From: an uncultured Chitinophagaceae bacterium
GTDB taxonomy: Bacteria; Bacteroidota; Bacteroidia; Chitinophagales; Chitinophagaceae
Length of the DNA stretch: 51,690 nucleotides
Direction of reading: 5' to 3'
Assembly (NCBI GenBank): GCA_903895845.1
Contig: CAITVK010000019.1
Span: 1-51,690 of the forward strand
The notes under the pieces were generated by a model. The model saw nothing but the letters and a program-made list of their open reading frames with translations. It was not told the origin of the DNA and ran no database searches. The translations under genes and the position numbers were made by a program. Numbering within the stretch: the first letter of the stretch is position 1; each line of letters starts with the position of its first letter. Of the stretch, positions 15,201-19,979 are shown one piece after another.

Positions 15201-15437
15201 TCCGGTACTGTTGTCAAAATAAACATCATCCCCACTAACAGGAAAAGAAGCACCGCTGGATCCACCTGAACTTGAAGCCCAACTACTTATGTTGTTCCAA
15301 CTACCACTTGTACCACCCACCCAATATCTGGAAGCGGCAAACAAAGTGCTGCCAAATAACATGAAAAGTGCAACCAGCAATGCCTTCCATTTGATTGTAC
15401 TATTTATTATCCCAACAAAATTTCTATTTCTTTTCAT
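297..15437 (-). CDS. Giant T9SS-secreted repetitive surface protein (adhesin-like)
   Basis: About 5,046 residues from the preferred ATG at 15437. The frame is open to 15524, but the ATG at 15437 places the signal peptide (basic MKRNRNF, then a hydrophobic stretch ending TLFAA) at the N-terminus. The body is dominated by Ser, Thr, Asn, Gly and Val with very few charged residues. Short beta-strand units of the LTLTGNVTVAGTLTL kind recur, which suggests a beta-solenoid stalk. A W-x(6-8)-W/A-x-N-W module followed by a P..GDDV-like motif recurs near 12,000-15,300, 7,800, 6,100 and 2,450. A YINGxLxR...FPVG module occurs three times. Two IPT/TIG-like domains lie near residues 2090 and 3620, and YDG/MBG-type domains near 4160-4330 (numbering from 15524). 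The C-terminus has a fibronectin-like domain and a T9SS type A sorting domain. It probably acts at the cell surface in adhesion or gliding. The ligand is unknown. Confidence 0.9.
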   Translation of the reverse strand: MKRNRNFVGIINSTIKWKALLVALFMLFGSTLFAASRYWVGGTSGSWNNISSWASSSGGSSGASFPVSGDDVYFDNSTGNANPTVTLANAIATLNSLNFSNSNVTFAGAFAITTTNMSLTTSTVIFVNNITVNSSLSLSSTAIINIQAGSNGQGLTLGNGNAFTLTGNSATNYFDGNGNAYYSYNTTSAQTVYFNPTTTPTIGGFSVTKGLITLGNNLNSLRLLLSNTNNEQLILGTNVTFTLTSGGSSSFVSTAGGGVVDASASGSTFIISGNNATVASTAGRIFKASTTINNFQYNSNGNTFTPSFAMTVNTLVLTAGAIGNTTNNITIVNGGTIIRTAGTLASAPIYGATNSSDRVNITYAGTVTTGVETTGSNGAIGTLSVNDGITATLLAGSSLTVDAITVGGGVSGILTYPNSTTTTSLTVNNGVTINTGGSFTCGTQTSADTHTLTIKGAIANSGTFDMTGSGISNAVNVTLSGSTANQSIGGTGTTKFNSLTLSNTYSTPGATLAGAVTINNLLALGSNKLTVGANTLTFGTTAVAPTLTSGSVDASNSSAAVSFTNTASITLPASFFSGNVNSLTVNGGGLVLGSAITIANNLFLTAGAVTNSTNNITLSNGSTITVKAGTMTAVPNFGTTSTDQVNVIYTNTSGINTGNELPASPSPGTIGTVTISGTNTVTLQNIVTISGDIVVNSGTLDTKSGGNFNINLKGNWKYNGGTLTLRNNTVTFNGSSSTITGSNSNFYKVATTGSASVSTNISTTISNNLSIGDGTSFTVNGGTFTVSGTTTVGGGTSGSLVISGGTPTFTGLITVAAGGTWNNSANVAISISGGITSNASATFTAGSGTYTFITTAAQALGGTLSIPSISVSTGVTLTNNAILTVSTALSGAGNFTQGTTGTLNYGGTSIGLTGTFTATASGNIVNYNGAGQTIASVNYYHLNLSGSGTDVLQTGTTTISGNLALSGSVTTTTVVGIAVSGTVSIGDGTTLNIAGFNFTATGATTVGGGSTGILNITSNVGTYTFTGAVTITAGGTWNNTGNGAVSFGNNLTNNSTSAKFTAGSGVYTFLNSAALAGTMSIPSLTVTTGKTLTNNGTITVNTALTASGTSTVWTQGTNSTLILGGTYTFNSFGTSANANTVNYAGTGQSILAQTYSGLTVSGGTNTMAGNVTVNAALTLTAGILTANGAVLSINGSLARTSGAIDASATSSQISFAGTSAITIPNGTFNPTSVFAMVTKNAAGVTDQQTSLFVNGNTSNAFFQIGYYNSTATSNAKFIIDNGATLTVSATNGFRLGNQTQGNTYSATLQINGSLTSGTGYASVGGSNNGTFILSCGTSWYDYNQSNAYGLDNLIVNGYFQNTGATNTFNTTTPSNNVSSIIFGAYSVYEHALNSGYLPKQYSGSVSWDANSLLLVTGSASTFSTIPANSGQIFANVTWDAAAQTNNLALASGFGTTGALTVKNTGTLANAKYLQLTNTDNSNTALSVGKGLTVGGGTYANLNLSGYGTAANLVNVTGGVTISANGTIASANVVTLSLTGDWSNAGTFTSTNTTVNFNGTTTQNITSGQSFNKLTISNSNVVIPTTLTVTGLLYIDPATGNTLTQPVNTTINASGGLTVNSGTFSIAGTTSTLASNTASSNNAVFNLTSGTTTLAGTLAIGGYYYNSVATAYTMNTGYGFTVASNGVYEAASNGVTLPTATGTGWDANSYLYLSGNLTSNPAITSASQLFGNVIFNPSGLSQNYTYSCFSGGIAGTLYVLNTVSSSYQLRLPNAITIGNIQVGGSFTINGATINASSATLDLNRTGAGGTLTTGDVTIGANGIITSYYASTITVTGNWSNGGTFTNTGITVNFNNTTPANQNIGLTVFNNVTINNTAGVTLTGNVWVGGVLTLSAGRVTTGSNTLILSNVSSATAALSGTTGTSAYINGNLKRYVSNTYSNWIFPVGQYTGGTDYYYPFTLNTISNSGTDSVTVYATNGSTGGSGDGTTGTLSTNEYWTVVSTPTITSTLSVNAADIGLNTLLASNTTLAGSGTYTSIGGISPSNATSLSSTPLYIVPALGAQPAPTITGISSSYPNGSTTFYRGSVLTITGANYLVGTTSVTIGGASVASGAVTVTATGSSSSLYFTVPSTCTGNSITVTTTTGGASAAYTSGTYNNGYLSVADADWGTASTWGANAVPSAGSTVIVNSQVTINANVASPVNLTINSGDSLSLGTTNAGAQIIVSGAFINNGKLNVGVPATAGNYYSYFTSNGTATNNGTINIHRGSTNNNLIVGGALTNNGSIIDSTILQINSGGAISGNGVAYGNLANLYYNTGATAFTPTNEWIAGATSGGGVPQNVTVGANQGSTIASGTNLSVTGSQTLLGSFTVNSGYSVAVGSSASVACGNFSNAGTVSVTGNINASGSWTNTGTFTATGGTVSLTGGSQTITGSSTFYNLTKSVVSAATLTLPAGGTQTVNGTLTLNGASGQLLTVTAASASTIAPASPSAASIYNTSITNITNSNATSMFAAASTNGGGNTNITFNSYTWTGTTSTDYTVATNWSPNRLHTSSNDVLTFNNGAINTVSNIPTQTIYQLNVSGANTTVDLQAGAANNVLTIAGDNNTGTYDLNVAATDSLNLTGTNELVVRLGTNATADILGNVRLDNAVQVLDATYNAGAVINFESGSTCQTGANFPAANSSSNYPFTNISINDNARVVFKSGSKYYNNGGNSPLGGGGTVQSTNFQTGSIYYHQQAGTNNYQLGIFSITSQPRTFSIFVWNSPSTSIGTNGAASTTTFDSIAVLQGGFGSNFNNSTGYTTFNLNKGVYIATGARLVLGSTTNATVLNFQGSTPQYVNGGGNMILGNSTPSSSSNPFTISITNASGVVLEDSLTLCSTSCSYTGSGSIDVSSSAATLYFIQSASITIPSVFGTSIGNLTAAVGSSNTLSLSGNTTIAGNLILNSGIFDATTSNYNLNLGGNLTTFSQGTFNARNGTVTLNGGNQTIYGANTFYNLSKVLTSATPAILTLPSGTTARTTITNSLTLNGYGPTGQLTLLASISGTPSYITPPTTVSLSYLLVKDNNSLTTLTPSNSSNLGNNTNWYFGAATWTGATDTKWTTASNWSAGVLPASSDSVIIATTTANQLALDANETVGTLIVNSGNIVNGGSYTLTIANNLTNNGTFNGGTGTVTFAGTGTVSGTGNVNFNTVNVTAGTTTVGATGTTGNITFGNTLTISSGSTFKYATTSTTFISGNVVNSGTLNGLSATIYFNGTTVFSGSGSYTFNGLSITGSGSLTSTSGTIFISGSYANAGIFINNGGTVNFNGASSFCTVTGSLTGTSGISYGAFNNITFSGTGAWSFGSSADILGNLNNSGTGTIKASTAVTISVGGTWNNSGTFTNTNTTINFNGASAQAIPATAFNSLTINNASGVTLTGNVTVAGILTMNSGLLNPSSFTLTVTSTAAGAVVGGSSSSYINGALTRAVVASTSNVYIFPVGNGGVYLADTITSTTAAGNITITPTASASGGSADGTTIASISSNEYWVVNSSVANTITLVARPTTTTSFGVLGESTTQAGTYVSDGGFITSTSIGATSISLAAGNNYFVVAVASISAPTISAVTSCVTNTSSFFAMDTLTLTGANFQVSSTVTIGGYAASIQGTPTSTSMKVVVSASGISNAGLNNNTFIITNSGGTTTYSTANGNAVASFNLGYTTRYDGYWDDGSWNASVTPSGSNSIWLGGAQPPSSNKVVTINNTVTLKSSVISINSLKINTGGTINTANIGMTFNTGGVLTNNGTFNGQTNTVTFSGAGTVTGANAATFSSLIINGALAFTTSPTINGTLTLNANSSVTGNAPTYGTSSIIAYNLGTTVTPSTEWTAGATLGAGVPYRVNVNNGNTLNLASGTYTVLNLLAAYGNITSSGGSLNLANASLWFSGSAAQTINIGAAQPNVYSISIANAAGTTLQSSMTITNGVSFQSGVLTTSASNLLTLAATASFKSSSSSYINGPLARVITSTTRDTFPVGISGVYQPITFAYASTPSSAETVTVTPATSIPGTKPGNVSTVQFGSASWNIAQSATGYNYIIGIGNGGITNTSGGSVVIARREGAGSYATSATSYTSTPYQVYTSSSTFSTTNTSNDVFLAENNIPVYITGAAVSDKTYDGTTTATISAAGTLTGVLSGDAVSFTASAAFPSKNVSAGVNIVSNYTLTGANAGAYSLSQPSITASITAASLTITANDVSKNYGSTLLGGAGSTAFTSSGLVNGETIGTVTISYNGGGAASAPATTYNITPSSPLAGTGSFFLASNYSITFVNGTLTVNTGSHGVWVGITNTDFNTASNWADNTVPAAGDDIIVNAGATYNPVLSADVTVGSLVFASGTTLGLGGNTLTVNNEISGGGTLTATATSGLALNGITGTINFTSGNNTLQNLTLNSGATVTLGSALKIASGTGAGAVTIGSGATLTTGSNLTLLSDSLGTASIAPLLGTLSGSVTVQRYISAKTARKYTMVGSPVTQSIHSAWQQQVYITGAGTGGSVCGSANSNGFDVTSVNTPSMYNYNASLVNGSRWVSVPNTSSNLVPGIGYLMNIRGDRTVGSCYNQLASNTPAPPTAVTLSATGNVDTGNVVVNLNAPTTHLFTLVANPYPSTISFGNLYLNNEGSINNNMWSYSPFGNGNYTTYSSGTLANAASGYTNLAGNGDWIASGQAFFVQAANAASGTASVTFQESDKISSVPPNTQYFGAAIEKMLRVGLKTTTNTNLDEIVVRFRANGSPVYNAAIDATSLNTGSQVLAALKGKNRIAIATLPQTITNDTAQLAVTSSTIGSYRLVFSDYAGLDNSISIVLRDKFLQTTQDIRSNQQYDFKITNDTASQGSNRFDVIFTAGNPLPVSFTNIGVSKVNNSAIVKWQVANVATIASYSVERSIDGNKFVGIATTQATKATSYSVADNQLPAGVNTVYYRIKSIGVDGAVSYSSIASLITQNSAVNTIAIYPDPVKESLNISWMSATSVTYKLRVLSVAGKEVMSKQVASTNLTKLSIPATSLASGVYMLELTDEHGNKQQQKFVKE

Positions 15438-15906
15438 ATCCCAATCGTTATTCATGGTTTGATTCGTTGATAAATTAACAGTGGTTGCTATGACAATTAC
15501 ATCGCTTTTTTCAGTAGCCAGCATGACAATTCGTTTTATTTTACAAAAGAAAATAAGTATCCTAACTTAATCATACAAAGTTCTAACAACTTATACAATG
15601 TAAATTGCCTGTATGTTGCAACACTTTGCTTCAATAGACCAAAGTGCCTCATTGACCGAAAACACGGTGACGAAGGATTCAGTGATGACCCTATTGACCA
15701 AAAAGATGAAAGCAGCAATTGCCCTGATTGAGATAAGAAAATATGTGATTATTGATGTGGTAGCATTCCCCCATCAGGCACCAAATTGAGAAAACCGAAG
15801 GCCCCTCCCTTTAGTAATCCAATTCTTTTGAGATAAGCCACTTTAAGGATACCGGGTGGCATTCCGAAAGATCAAACTATGTTCAAATAAGACTTTAACC
15901 TCTCCA

Positions 15907-16158
15907 CAAAAAAAATGGCAGGGCAAATAACGTTAATGATGATACCTTCAGAAAAAATGGTAGAGCAAATAACGTTAATGGTGGCACCTTCAGGAAAAAA
16001 GGTATAGCAAATAACGTAATTGGTGATACCTTCAGAAAAAAAGGTATGGCAAATAACGTTATTGGTGATTCCTTCAAAAAAAATGGTAGGACAAATAACG
16101 TTAATGGTGGCACCTTCAGGAAAAAAGGTATGGCAAATAACGTTATTGATGGCATTCA
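15907..16158. repeat. 42-bp tandem array, six units, palindromic core
   Basis: The word CAAATAACGT starts at 15924, 15966, 16008, 16050, 16092 and 16134, a spacing of exactly 42 bases. Units end in CCTTCAGGAAAAAA-like sequence and carry AACGTT, extended in some units to the 12-base palindrome AATAACGTTATT. Units 3 and 5 resemble each other less than alternating units do, so the array may have grown by block duplication. It fills most of the 710-base gap between the giant gene and the S9 peptidase. The rest of that gap (15525-15906, 16159-16234) shows no convincing gene. Because 42 is a multiple of three, long open frames cross the array on both strands; I treat them as by-products. Confidence 0.9.
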
Positions 16159-16234
16159 AAAAATCCGGAATAGTGCAACCAACGTTTTTAATACCTATTC
16201 TGCAATAATAGTCCACACTTTTGCCTATTCCCTC

Positions 16235-18649
16235 CTACCTGGCATTTTTCACATATTTATCCAGCCAGCTAGTCATCTCCCAAAGCATGTGTAGCACGTT
16301 CTCTTTAGCATCATAATGGTGTGCCTCATAGGGTAACATCACCAATCTTGCTGTACCACCATTGCCTTTGATGGCATTGTACAAACGCTCACTATTAATG
16401 GGAAATGTACCCGGATTGTCGTCGGCATCACCATGAATCAATAATATAGGGGTCTTTAATTTATCGGCATAACTAAAGGGACTCATCTCATAATACAATT
16501 GCGGCGCCTTCCAATAAGTACGCTCCTCATTCTGAAAACCAAAGGGTGTAAGGGTCCTGTTGTACGCACCACTCCTGGCAATACCCGCCTTAAACAAACT
16601 GGTATGTGCCAACAGGTTCGCCGTCATAAAAGCACCATAACTATGTCCGCCTACTGCCATCCTGTTGCGGTCGCCCACCCCCATCTCAACCAGTTTATTA
16701 ATGGCAGCTTCAGCATTCAGCCGCAGTTGCTCCACAAAGTTATCATTGGGACGTTGCCCTGGTTTAGCAACAATGGGCATCTCGGCATTATCCAAAACAG
16801 CATATCCCTGCGTAACCATATACACGGGCGAAGCCCAGCTAAGCATCGTAAATCTGTTTTGAGAACCCCTCACTTGTCCTGCATCGGCTGCTGCATTAAA
16901 CTCCCTTGGATAGGCCCAGATAAACACAGGCAAAGCACTATCTTTTTGTGGATTGAATCCTTTTGGAAGATATAAATCGCCGGTTAAGTCAATACTATCT
17001 GCTCTTTTATACGATATCTTTTGCTTGGTTACCCCTTCAAGACCCGGATATGGATTTGGAAAACTAACCAATTGCTTATCTGGTTCTTTTGTTGACAGGT
17101 TCTTCAGATAAAAGGCAGGAGGCATCTTTTGAGATTCCCGATGGGTAATAAATTCCATCTTATTGGCATCAATCACTTTTACCACATATTCAAACAAACT
17201 ATCGGGACTACGCCAAAGAATCTCATTTTCTTTGGTAGTCAGGTCGAACTTAGATAAGAAGGGCAGATCCCCTTTGGGAGAAGAACCCACTTCATTATTC
17301 ATCAGTATCTTGGTACCATTGTCTGTGGTCTGAATAACAGGCTGACCGAAACTGTTTTTAGTCAGCACAGGTGTACCCGGACTATTGTACGCATCGGTGG
17401 TATTGCGGGTGTACACTTCTACCAGTTCACCCGTTACCGAATTGTACCGACTTAAAGTAGTGGTTTGTTTTGCCTTAGAACTTTCCCTTACCAGTGCCAA
17501 TGTGGAATCGCCCCAGGTAGTTCCCTGATACCTTGCCTTTGTTTTAAACAACAACTTAGGCTCCCCAGTAAAAGGAGCTTCAAGGCTGTAGATACCATCC
17601 CTGTAAGTGCTTTTCTTTTTAATCAGCCCACTATCCAATGGCTTTGCCCACGTGATGGTTGCCGGCTCATCATTACGCCAGTCAAAAGCCCTTGGCACAT
17701 CCTGCGTATTGTCATAACCAGAAGGCGTACCTTCTTCAGAAGGTAAATCGTGCAATACTTTTAACTGCTGACCTTTCAGATCGTAGATACTGATAGTGGA
17801 AGGAAACCCACTAGCCGTAACCAAATAAGAGAATGGCTTGTGAATGTTGCGGGTAAGAAAATATTTTTTATTGGGCGATAAGATGAAAGAAGAGTAGATG
17901 CCCGCCTTGCTGATAGTTGTCTCGATGCCTCCTTTATTGATGGTGAGATTGCTGGTAGCATAAAATTCAAACAACTGCTCATCATAAGGCGTTTTTATCA
18001 GATCTTCATAAGTGGCACTAGGTGCCGCCTTTCCCGAACTCTGCTGAATGGCAGGACCAAAGGGCTTGATAGGTCGCGGAGGGGCTGCACCAGCAGGTTG
18101 ATTAATTGTTTTATATAATAAGGTGTTGCCATCTACCCACGCAAAGGCATTACCCAACACGGTATTCAATGGATGCTGATTGATGATGGTTGCTTTTTGG
18201 GTAGCCACATCAATCACATATAAATCAGCACCAGAGGCCGATGTATTTACAAAGGCAACTTTCGTTTCTGCACCGTTCCAGCTAATCTGACTAGCAGCGA
18301 GTTTTGCCGGGAGACCTGTAATGGGATATTCTTTGCCTGTCTTGGTGCTCTTGAGGGTGAAGTTGTTATAGAAATTCTGTCTGCTCAGAGAGAAGTTGTT
18401 GGGATTGATGCGCAGACCAGCCACCCGCACTTCGGGCTGACCAAGTTCTTCGACTGTTGTAAAGTTGGTATGGCCACATAGCAACAACCAATTGGCTTTA
18501 CCACTGATGCTAACCAGAGGCGTTGGGGTAGCAAGCAACAAATCGGAGATGGCTTTGGGAGGCACTTTATAACCAGACTCCTGCGCATAGGAACCCGAAA
18601 ATGAACACACCAATACAACAACCAGCAACAAGGACACAATTCTTTTCAT
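16235..18649 (-). CDS. S9 family prolyl oligopeptidase-like serine peptidase, exported
   Basis: 804 residues. An N-terminal signal peptide (MKRIVSLLLVVVLVCSF, cleavage near SYAQ) directs it out of the cytoplasm. The N-terminal two thirds look like a beta-propeller of WD/PD40-type strands. The C-terminal alpha/beta hydrolase domain has the nucleophile motif GGHSYG near residue 671, an acidic residue in HGDADDNPG near 740 and the histidine in YEAHHYD near 775, which together complete a Ser-Asp-His triad. The length and the GGHSYG box fit the bacterial relatives of plant glutamyl endopeptidase within family S9. It probably trims peptides in the periplasm. Both neighbours downstream of its promoter side are also on the minus strand but separated by a 333-base gap holding a large inverted repeat, so it is probably transcribed alone. 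Confidence 0.92.
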   Translation of the reverse strand: MKRIVSLLLVVVLVCSFSGSYAQESGYKVPPKAISDLLLATPTPLVSISGKANWLLLCGHTNFTTVEELGQPEVRVAGLRINPNNFSLSRQNFYNNFTLKSTKTGKEYPITGLPAKLAASQISWNGAETKVAFVNTSASGADLYVIDVATQKATIINQHPLNTVLGNAFAWVDGNTLLYKTINQPAGAAPPRPIKPFGPAIQQSSGKAAPSATYEDLIKTPYDEQLFEFYATSNLTINKGGIETTISKAGIYSSFILSPNKKYFLTRNIHKPFSYLVTASGFPSTISIYDLKGQQLKVLHDLPSEEGTPSGYDNTQDVPRAFDWRNDEPATITWAKPLDSGLIKKKSTYRDGIYSLEAPFTGEPKLLFKTKARYQGTTWGDSTLALVRESSKAKQTTTLSRYNSVTGELVEVYTRNTTDAYNSPGTPVLTKNSFGQPVIQTTDNGTKILMNNEVGSSPKGDLPFLSKFDLTTKENEILWRSPDSLFEYVVKVIDANKMEFITHRESQKMPPAFYLKNLSTKEPDKQLVSFPNPYPGLEGVTKQKISYKRADSIDLTGDLYLPKGFNPQKDSALPVFIWAYPREFNAAADAGQVRGSQNRFTMLSWASPVYMVTQGYAVLDNAEMPIVAKPGQRPNDNFVEQLRLNAEAAINKLVEMGVGDRNRMAVGGHSYGAFMTANLLAHTSLFKAGIARSGAYNRTLTPFGFQNEERTYWKAPQLYYEMSPFSYADKLKTPILLIHGDADDNPGTFPINSERLYNAIKGNGGTARLVMLPYEAHHYDAKENVLHMLWEMTSWLDKYVKNAR

Positions 18650-18671
18650 ACAATAGAAAGATATAAGAAGT

Positions 18672-18826
18672 TGTTTGAGTTAATTGTTTGATATTACTTA
18701 TGTGCGTTTATTTGATTGGAACAAGGCAAATTTTGCAGCCATAGTCCAACGCCTAAGGCGAAAATTTTAACGCAGTTGCAGTCAATATTAAACCGCATAA
18801 GTAATATCAAACAATTAACTCAAACA
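18672..18826. repeat. Long inverted repeat (31-bp perfect arms)
   Basis: Arms 18672-18702 and 18796-18826 are perfect reverse complements (TGTTTGAGTTAATTGTTTG... on the left). Pairing continues imperfectly on both sides, to about 18664 and 18835 outside. The 93-base spacer contains the palindrome CGCCTAAGGCG. The element fills the gap upstream of the S9 peptidase. No protein-coding gene is convincing in 18650-18982. It could be a MITE-like or REP-like element or a very stable hairpin. Confidence 0.85.
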
Positions 18827-18982
18827 GCTTCTAAGTTTTACAATGGAACCATACAGCCCAAGGGTATTATCTTGAGTGTTGAATGCGCTACAATTGTAAC
18901 ACTAGTTTTTATACAAGAATGGGGGAATTACAAGTAAAGGAAAGTAGTTGCCACTAGAATTCCATAAATAACAATAATGTCA

Positions 18983-19831
18983 TTACCATTCGCGCTTGTT
19001 GGGAGGAAAGTCTGCGCCAACTGTTGTATCAGCCCATGCATCGAAGTCTGTTTTTAATTGTTCCAGCTTTAGTCTTGCATTCTTTAACGCGGCTGCACCC
19101 AATAATAACCGTAATGGAGGAGTCTTACTTTCTACAGCTTTGATGATTGCCTTAGCTGCTCGCTCGGGATCACCGGGTTGATTGCCACTATATCCCCTGA
19201 TAGTATCCTTATTCTGGTGTGCAGAAGGTGCATAATCCTCAATTACTTTTGAACTATTCTTTGCCGAACGACCTGCCCAGTCCGTACGGAAACCACTAGG
19301 ACAAATGATTGTTACTTTAATACCTAAATGTGCAACTTCCTTGGACAACGACTCCGACAAACCATCAACTGCATATTTGGTTGCATTATAAAAACCAATT
19401 CCTGGAAAGGAAATTAATCCACCAATAGAAGCAACATTCAAAATATGTCCGCTCCTTTGTTTGCGCATGGTGGGCAATACCGCCATCGTAACATGTGCCA
19501 GACCGAAGACGTTAATCTCAAACATCTGTCTTACCTCCGCTTCTTCGCTTTCTTCAATGGCACCAAAGTATCCGATACCTGCATTATTCACCAATACATC
19601 AATGGTTCCAAAGTGGGCAACGGCCTCACTCACTGCGGCAGCTATTTCCTCGGGGTTAGTCACATCCAACTTGATTGCCAATGCCGTTTCTGGATATTTG
19701 GCAGTAATATCCAATACATCCTCTCTCTTTCTGGATGTAACAACTGCTTTGTACCCTTTCAGTAATACTTCTTTGGCCAGGTTCCTGCCAAAACCAGTGG
19801 AGCAACCTGTTATAAACCATACTTTGCTCAT
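18983..19831 (-). CDS. SDR family NAD(P)-dependent oxidoreductase
   Basis: 282 residues, a classical short-chain dehydrogenase. The nucleotide-binding glycine motif TGCSTGFG is at residues 9-16, the NNAG motif follows near residue 87, and the catalytic Ser and YxxxK appear as a serine before GFYNATKYA (Tyr and Lys near 150-155). No signal peptide, so it is cytoplasmic. The sequence after the catalytic lysine (VTIICPSGFRTDWAG) and the C-terminal region resemble the large group of bacterial SDRs annotated only as oxidoreductases; the substrate cannot be inferred. It is flanked on both sides by gaps and is probably monocistronic. Confidence 0.92.
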   Translation of the reverse strand: MSKVWFITGCSTGFGRNLAKEVLLKGYKAVVTSRKREDVLDITAKYPETALAIKLDVTNPEEIAAAVSEAVAHFGTIDVLVNNAGIGYFGAIEESEEAEVRQMFEINVFGLAHVTMAVLPTMRKQRSGHILNVASIGGLISFPGIGFYNATKYAVDGLSESLSKEVAHLGIKVTIICPSGFRTDWAGRSAKNSSKVIEDYAPSAHQNKDTIRGYSGNQPGDPERAAKAIIKAVESKTPPLRLLLGAAALKNARLKLEQLKTDFDAWADTTVGADFPPNKREW

Positions 19832-19979
19832 AATAATAAATTTAGTAAACGAATATAGATAATATACCCAGACTCAAAATTACTATATTGGATGTAACTG
19901 GCAATCAATTGGGTAACCAACAATGAGTACTCACTACAATAACTGATTTGAACCCTATTGTAGATTCAGCTTATCAAGT

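Noticed and set aside
15438-15524. N-terminal extension of the giant protein (29 residues)
   Set aside because: It would place a non-signal segment before the signal peptide; the ATG at 15437 gives a standard one. The extension remains possible.
297-15524. Many 60-140 codon frames on the plus strand opposite the giant gene
   Set aside because: The gene is Ser/Thr/Val-rich and biased in codons, so the opposite strand stays open. The peptides are rich in Val, Pro and Leu in all cases, a mirror of that bias.
15536-15718. 60-codon frame upstream of the giant gene
   Set aside because: Composition looks random and no domain or neighbour supports it.
15872-16216. Open frames of 86-114 codons on both strands of the 42-bp array
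   Set aside because: The period is a multiple of three, so the array keeps frames open on both strands. The peptides are a simple repeat of 14 residues without any gene context.
18716-18937. 73-codon frame beside the long inverted repeat
   Set aside because: It crosses one arm of the repeat, has no recognisable protein features and no promoter.
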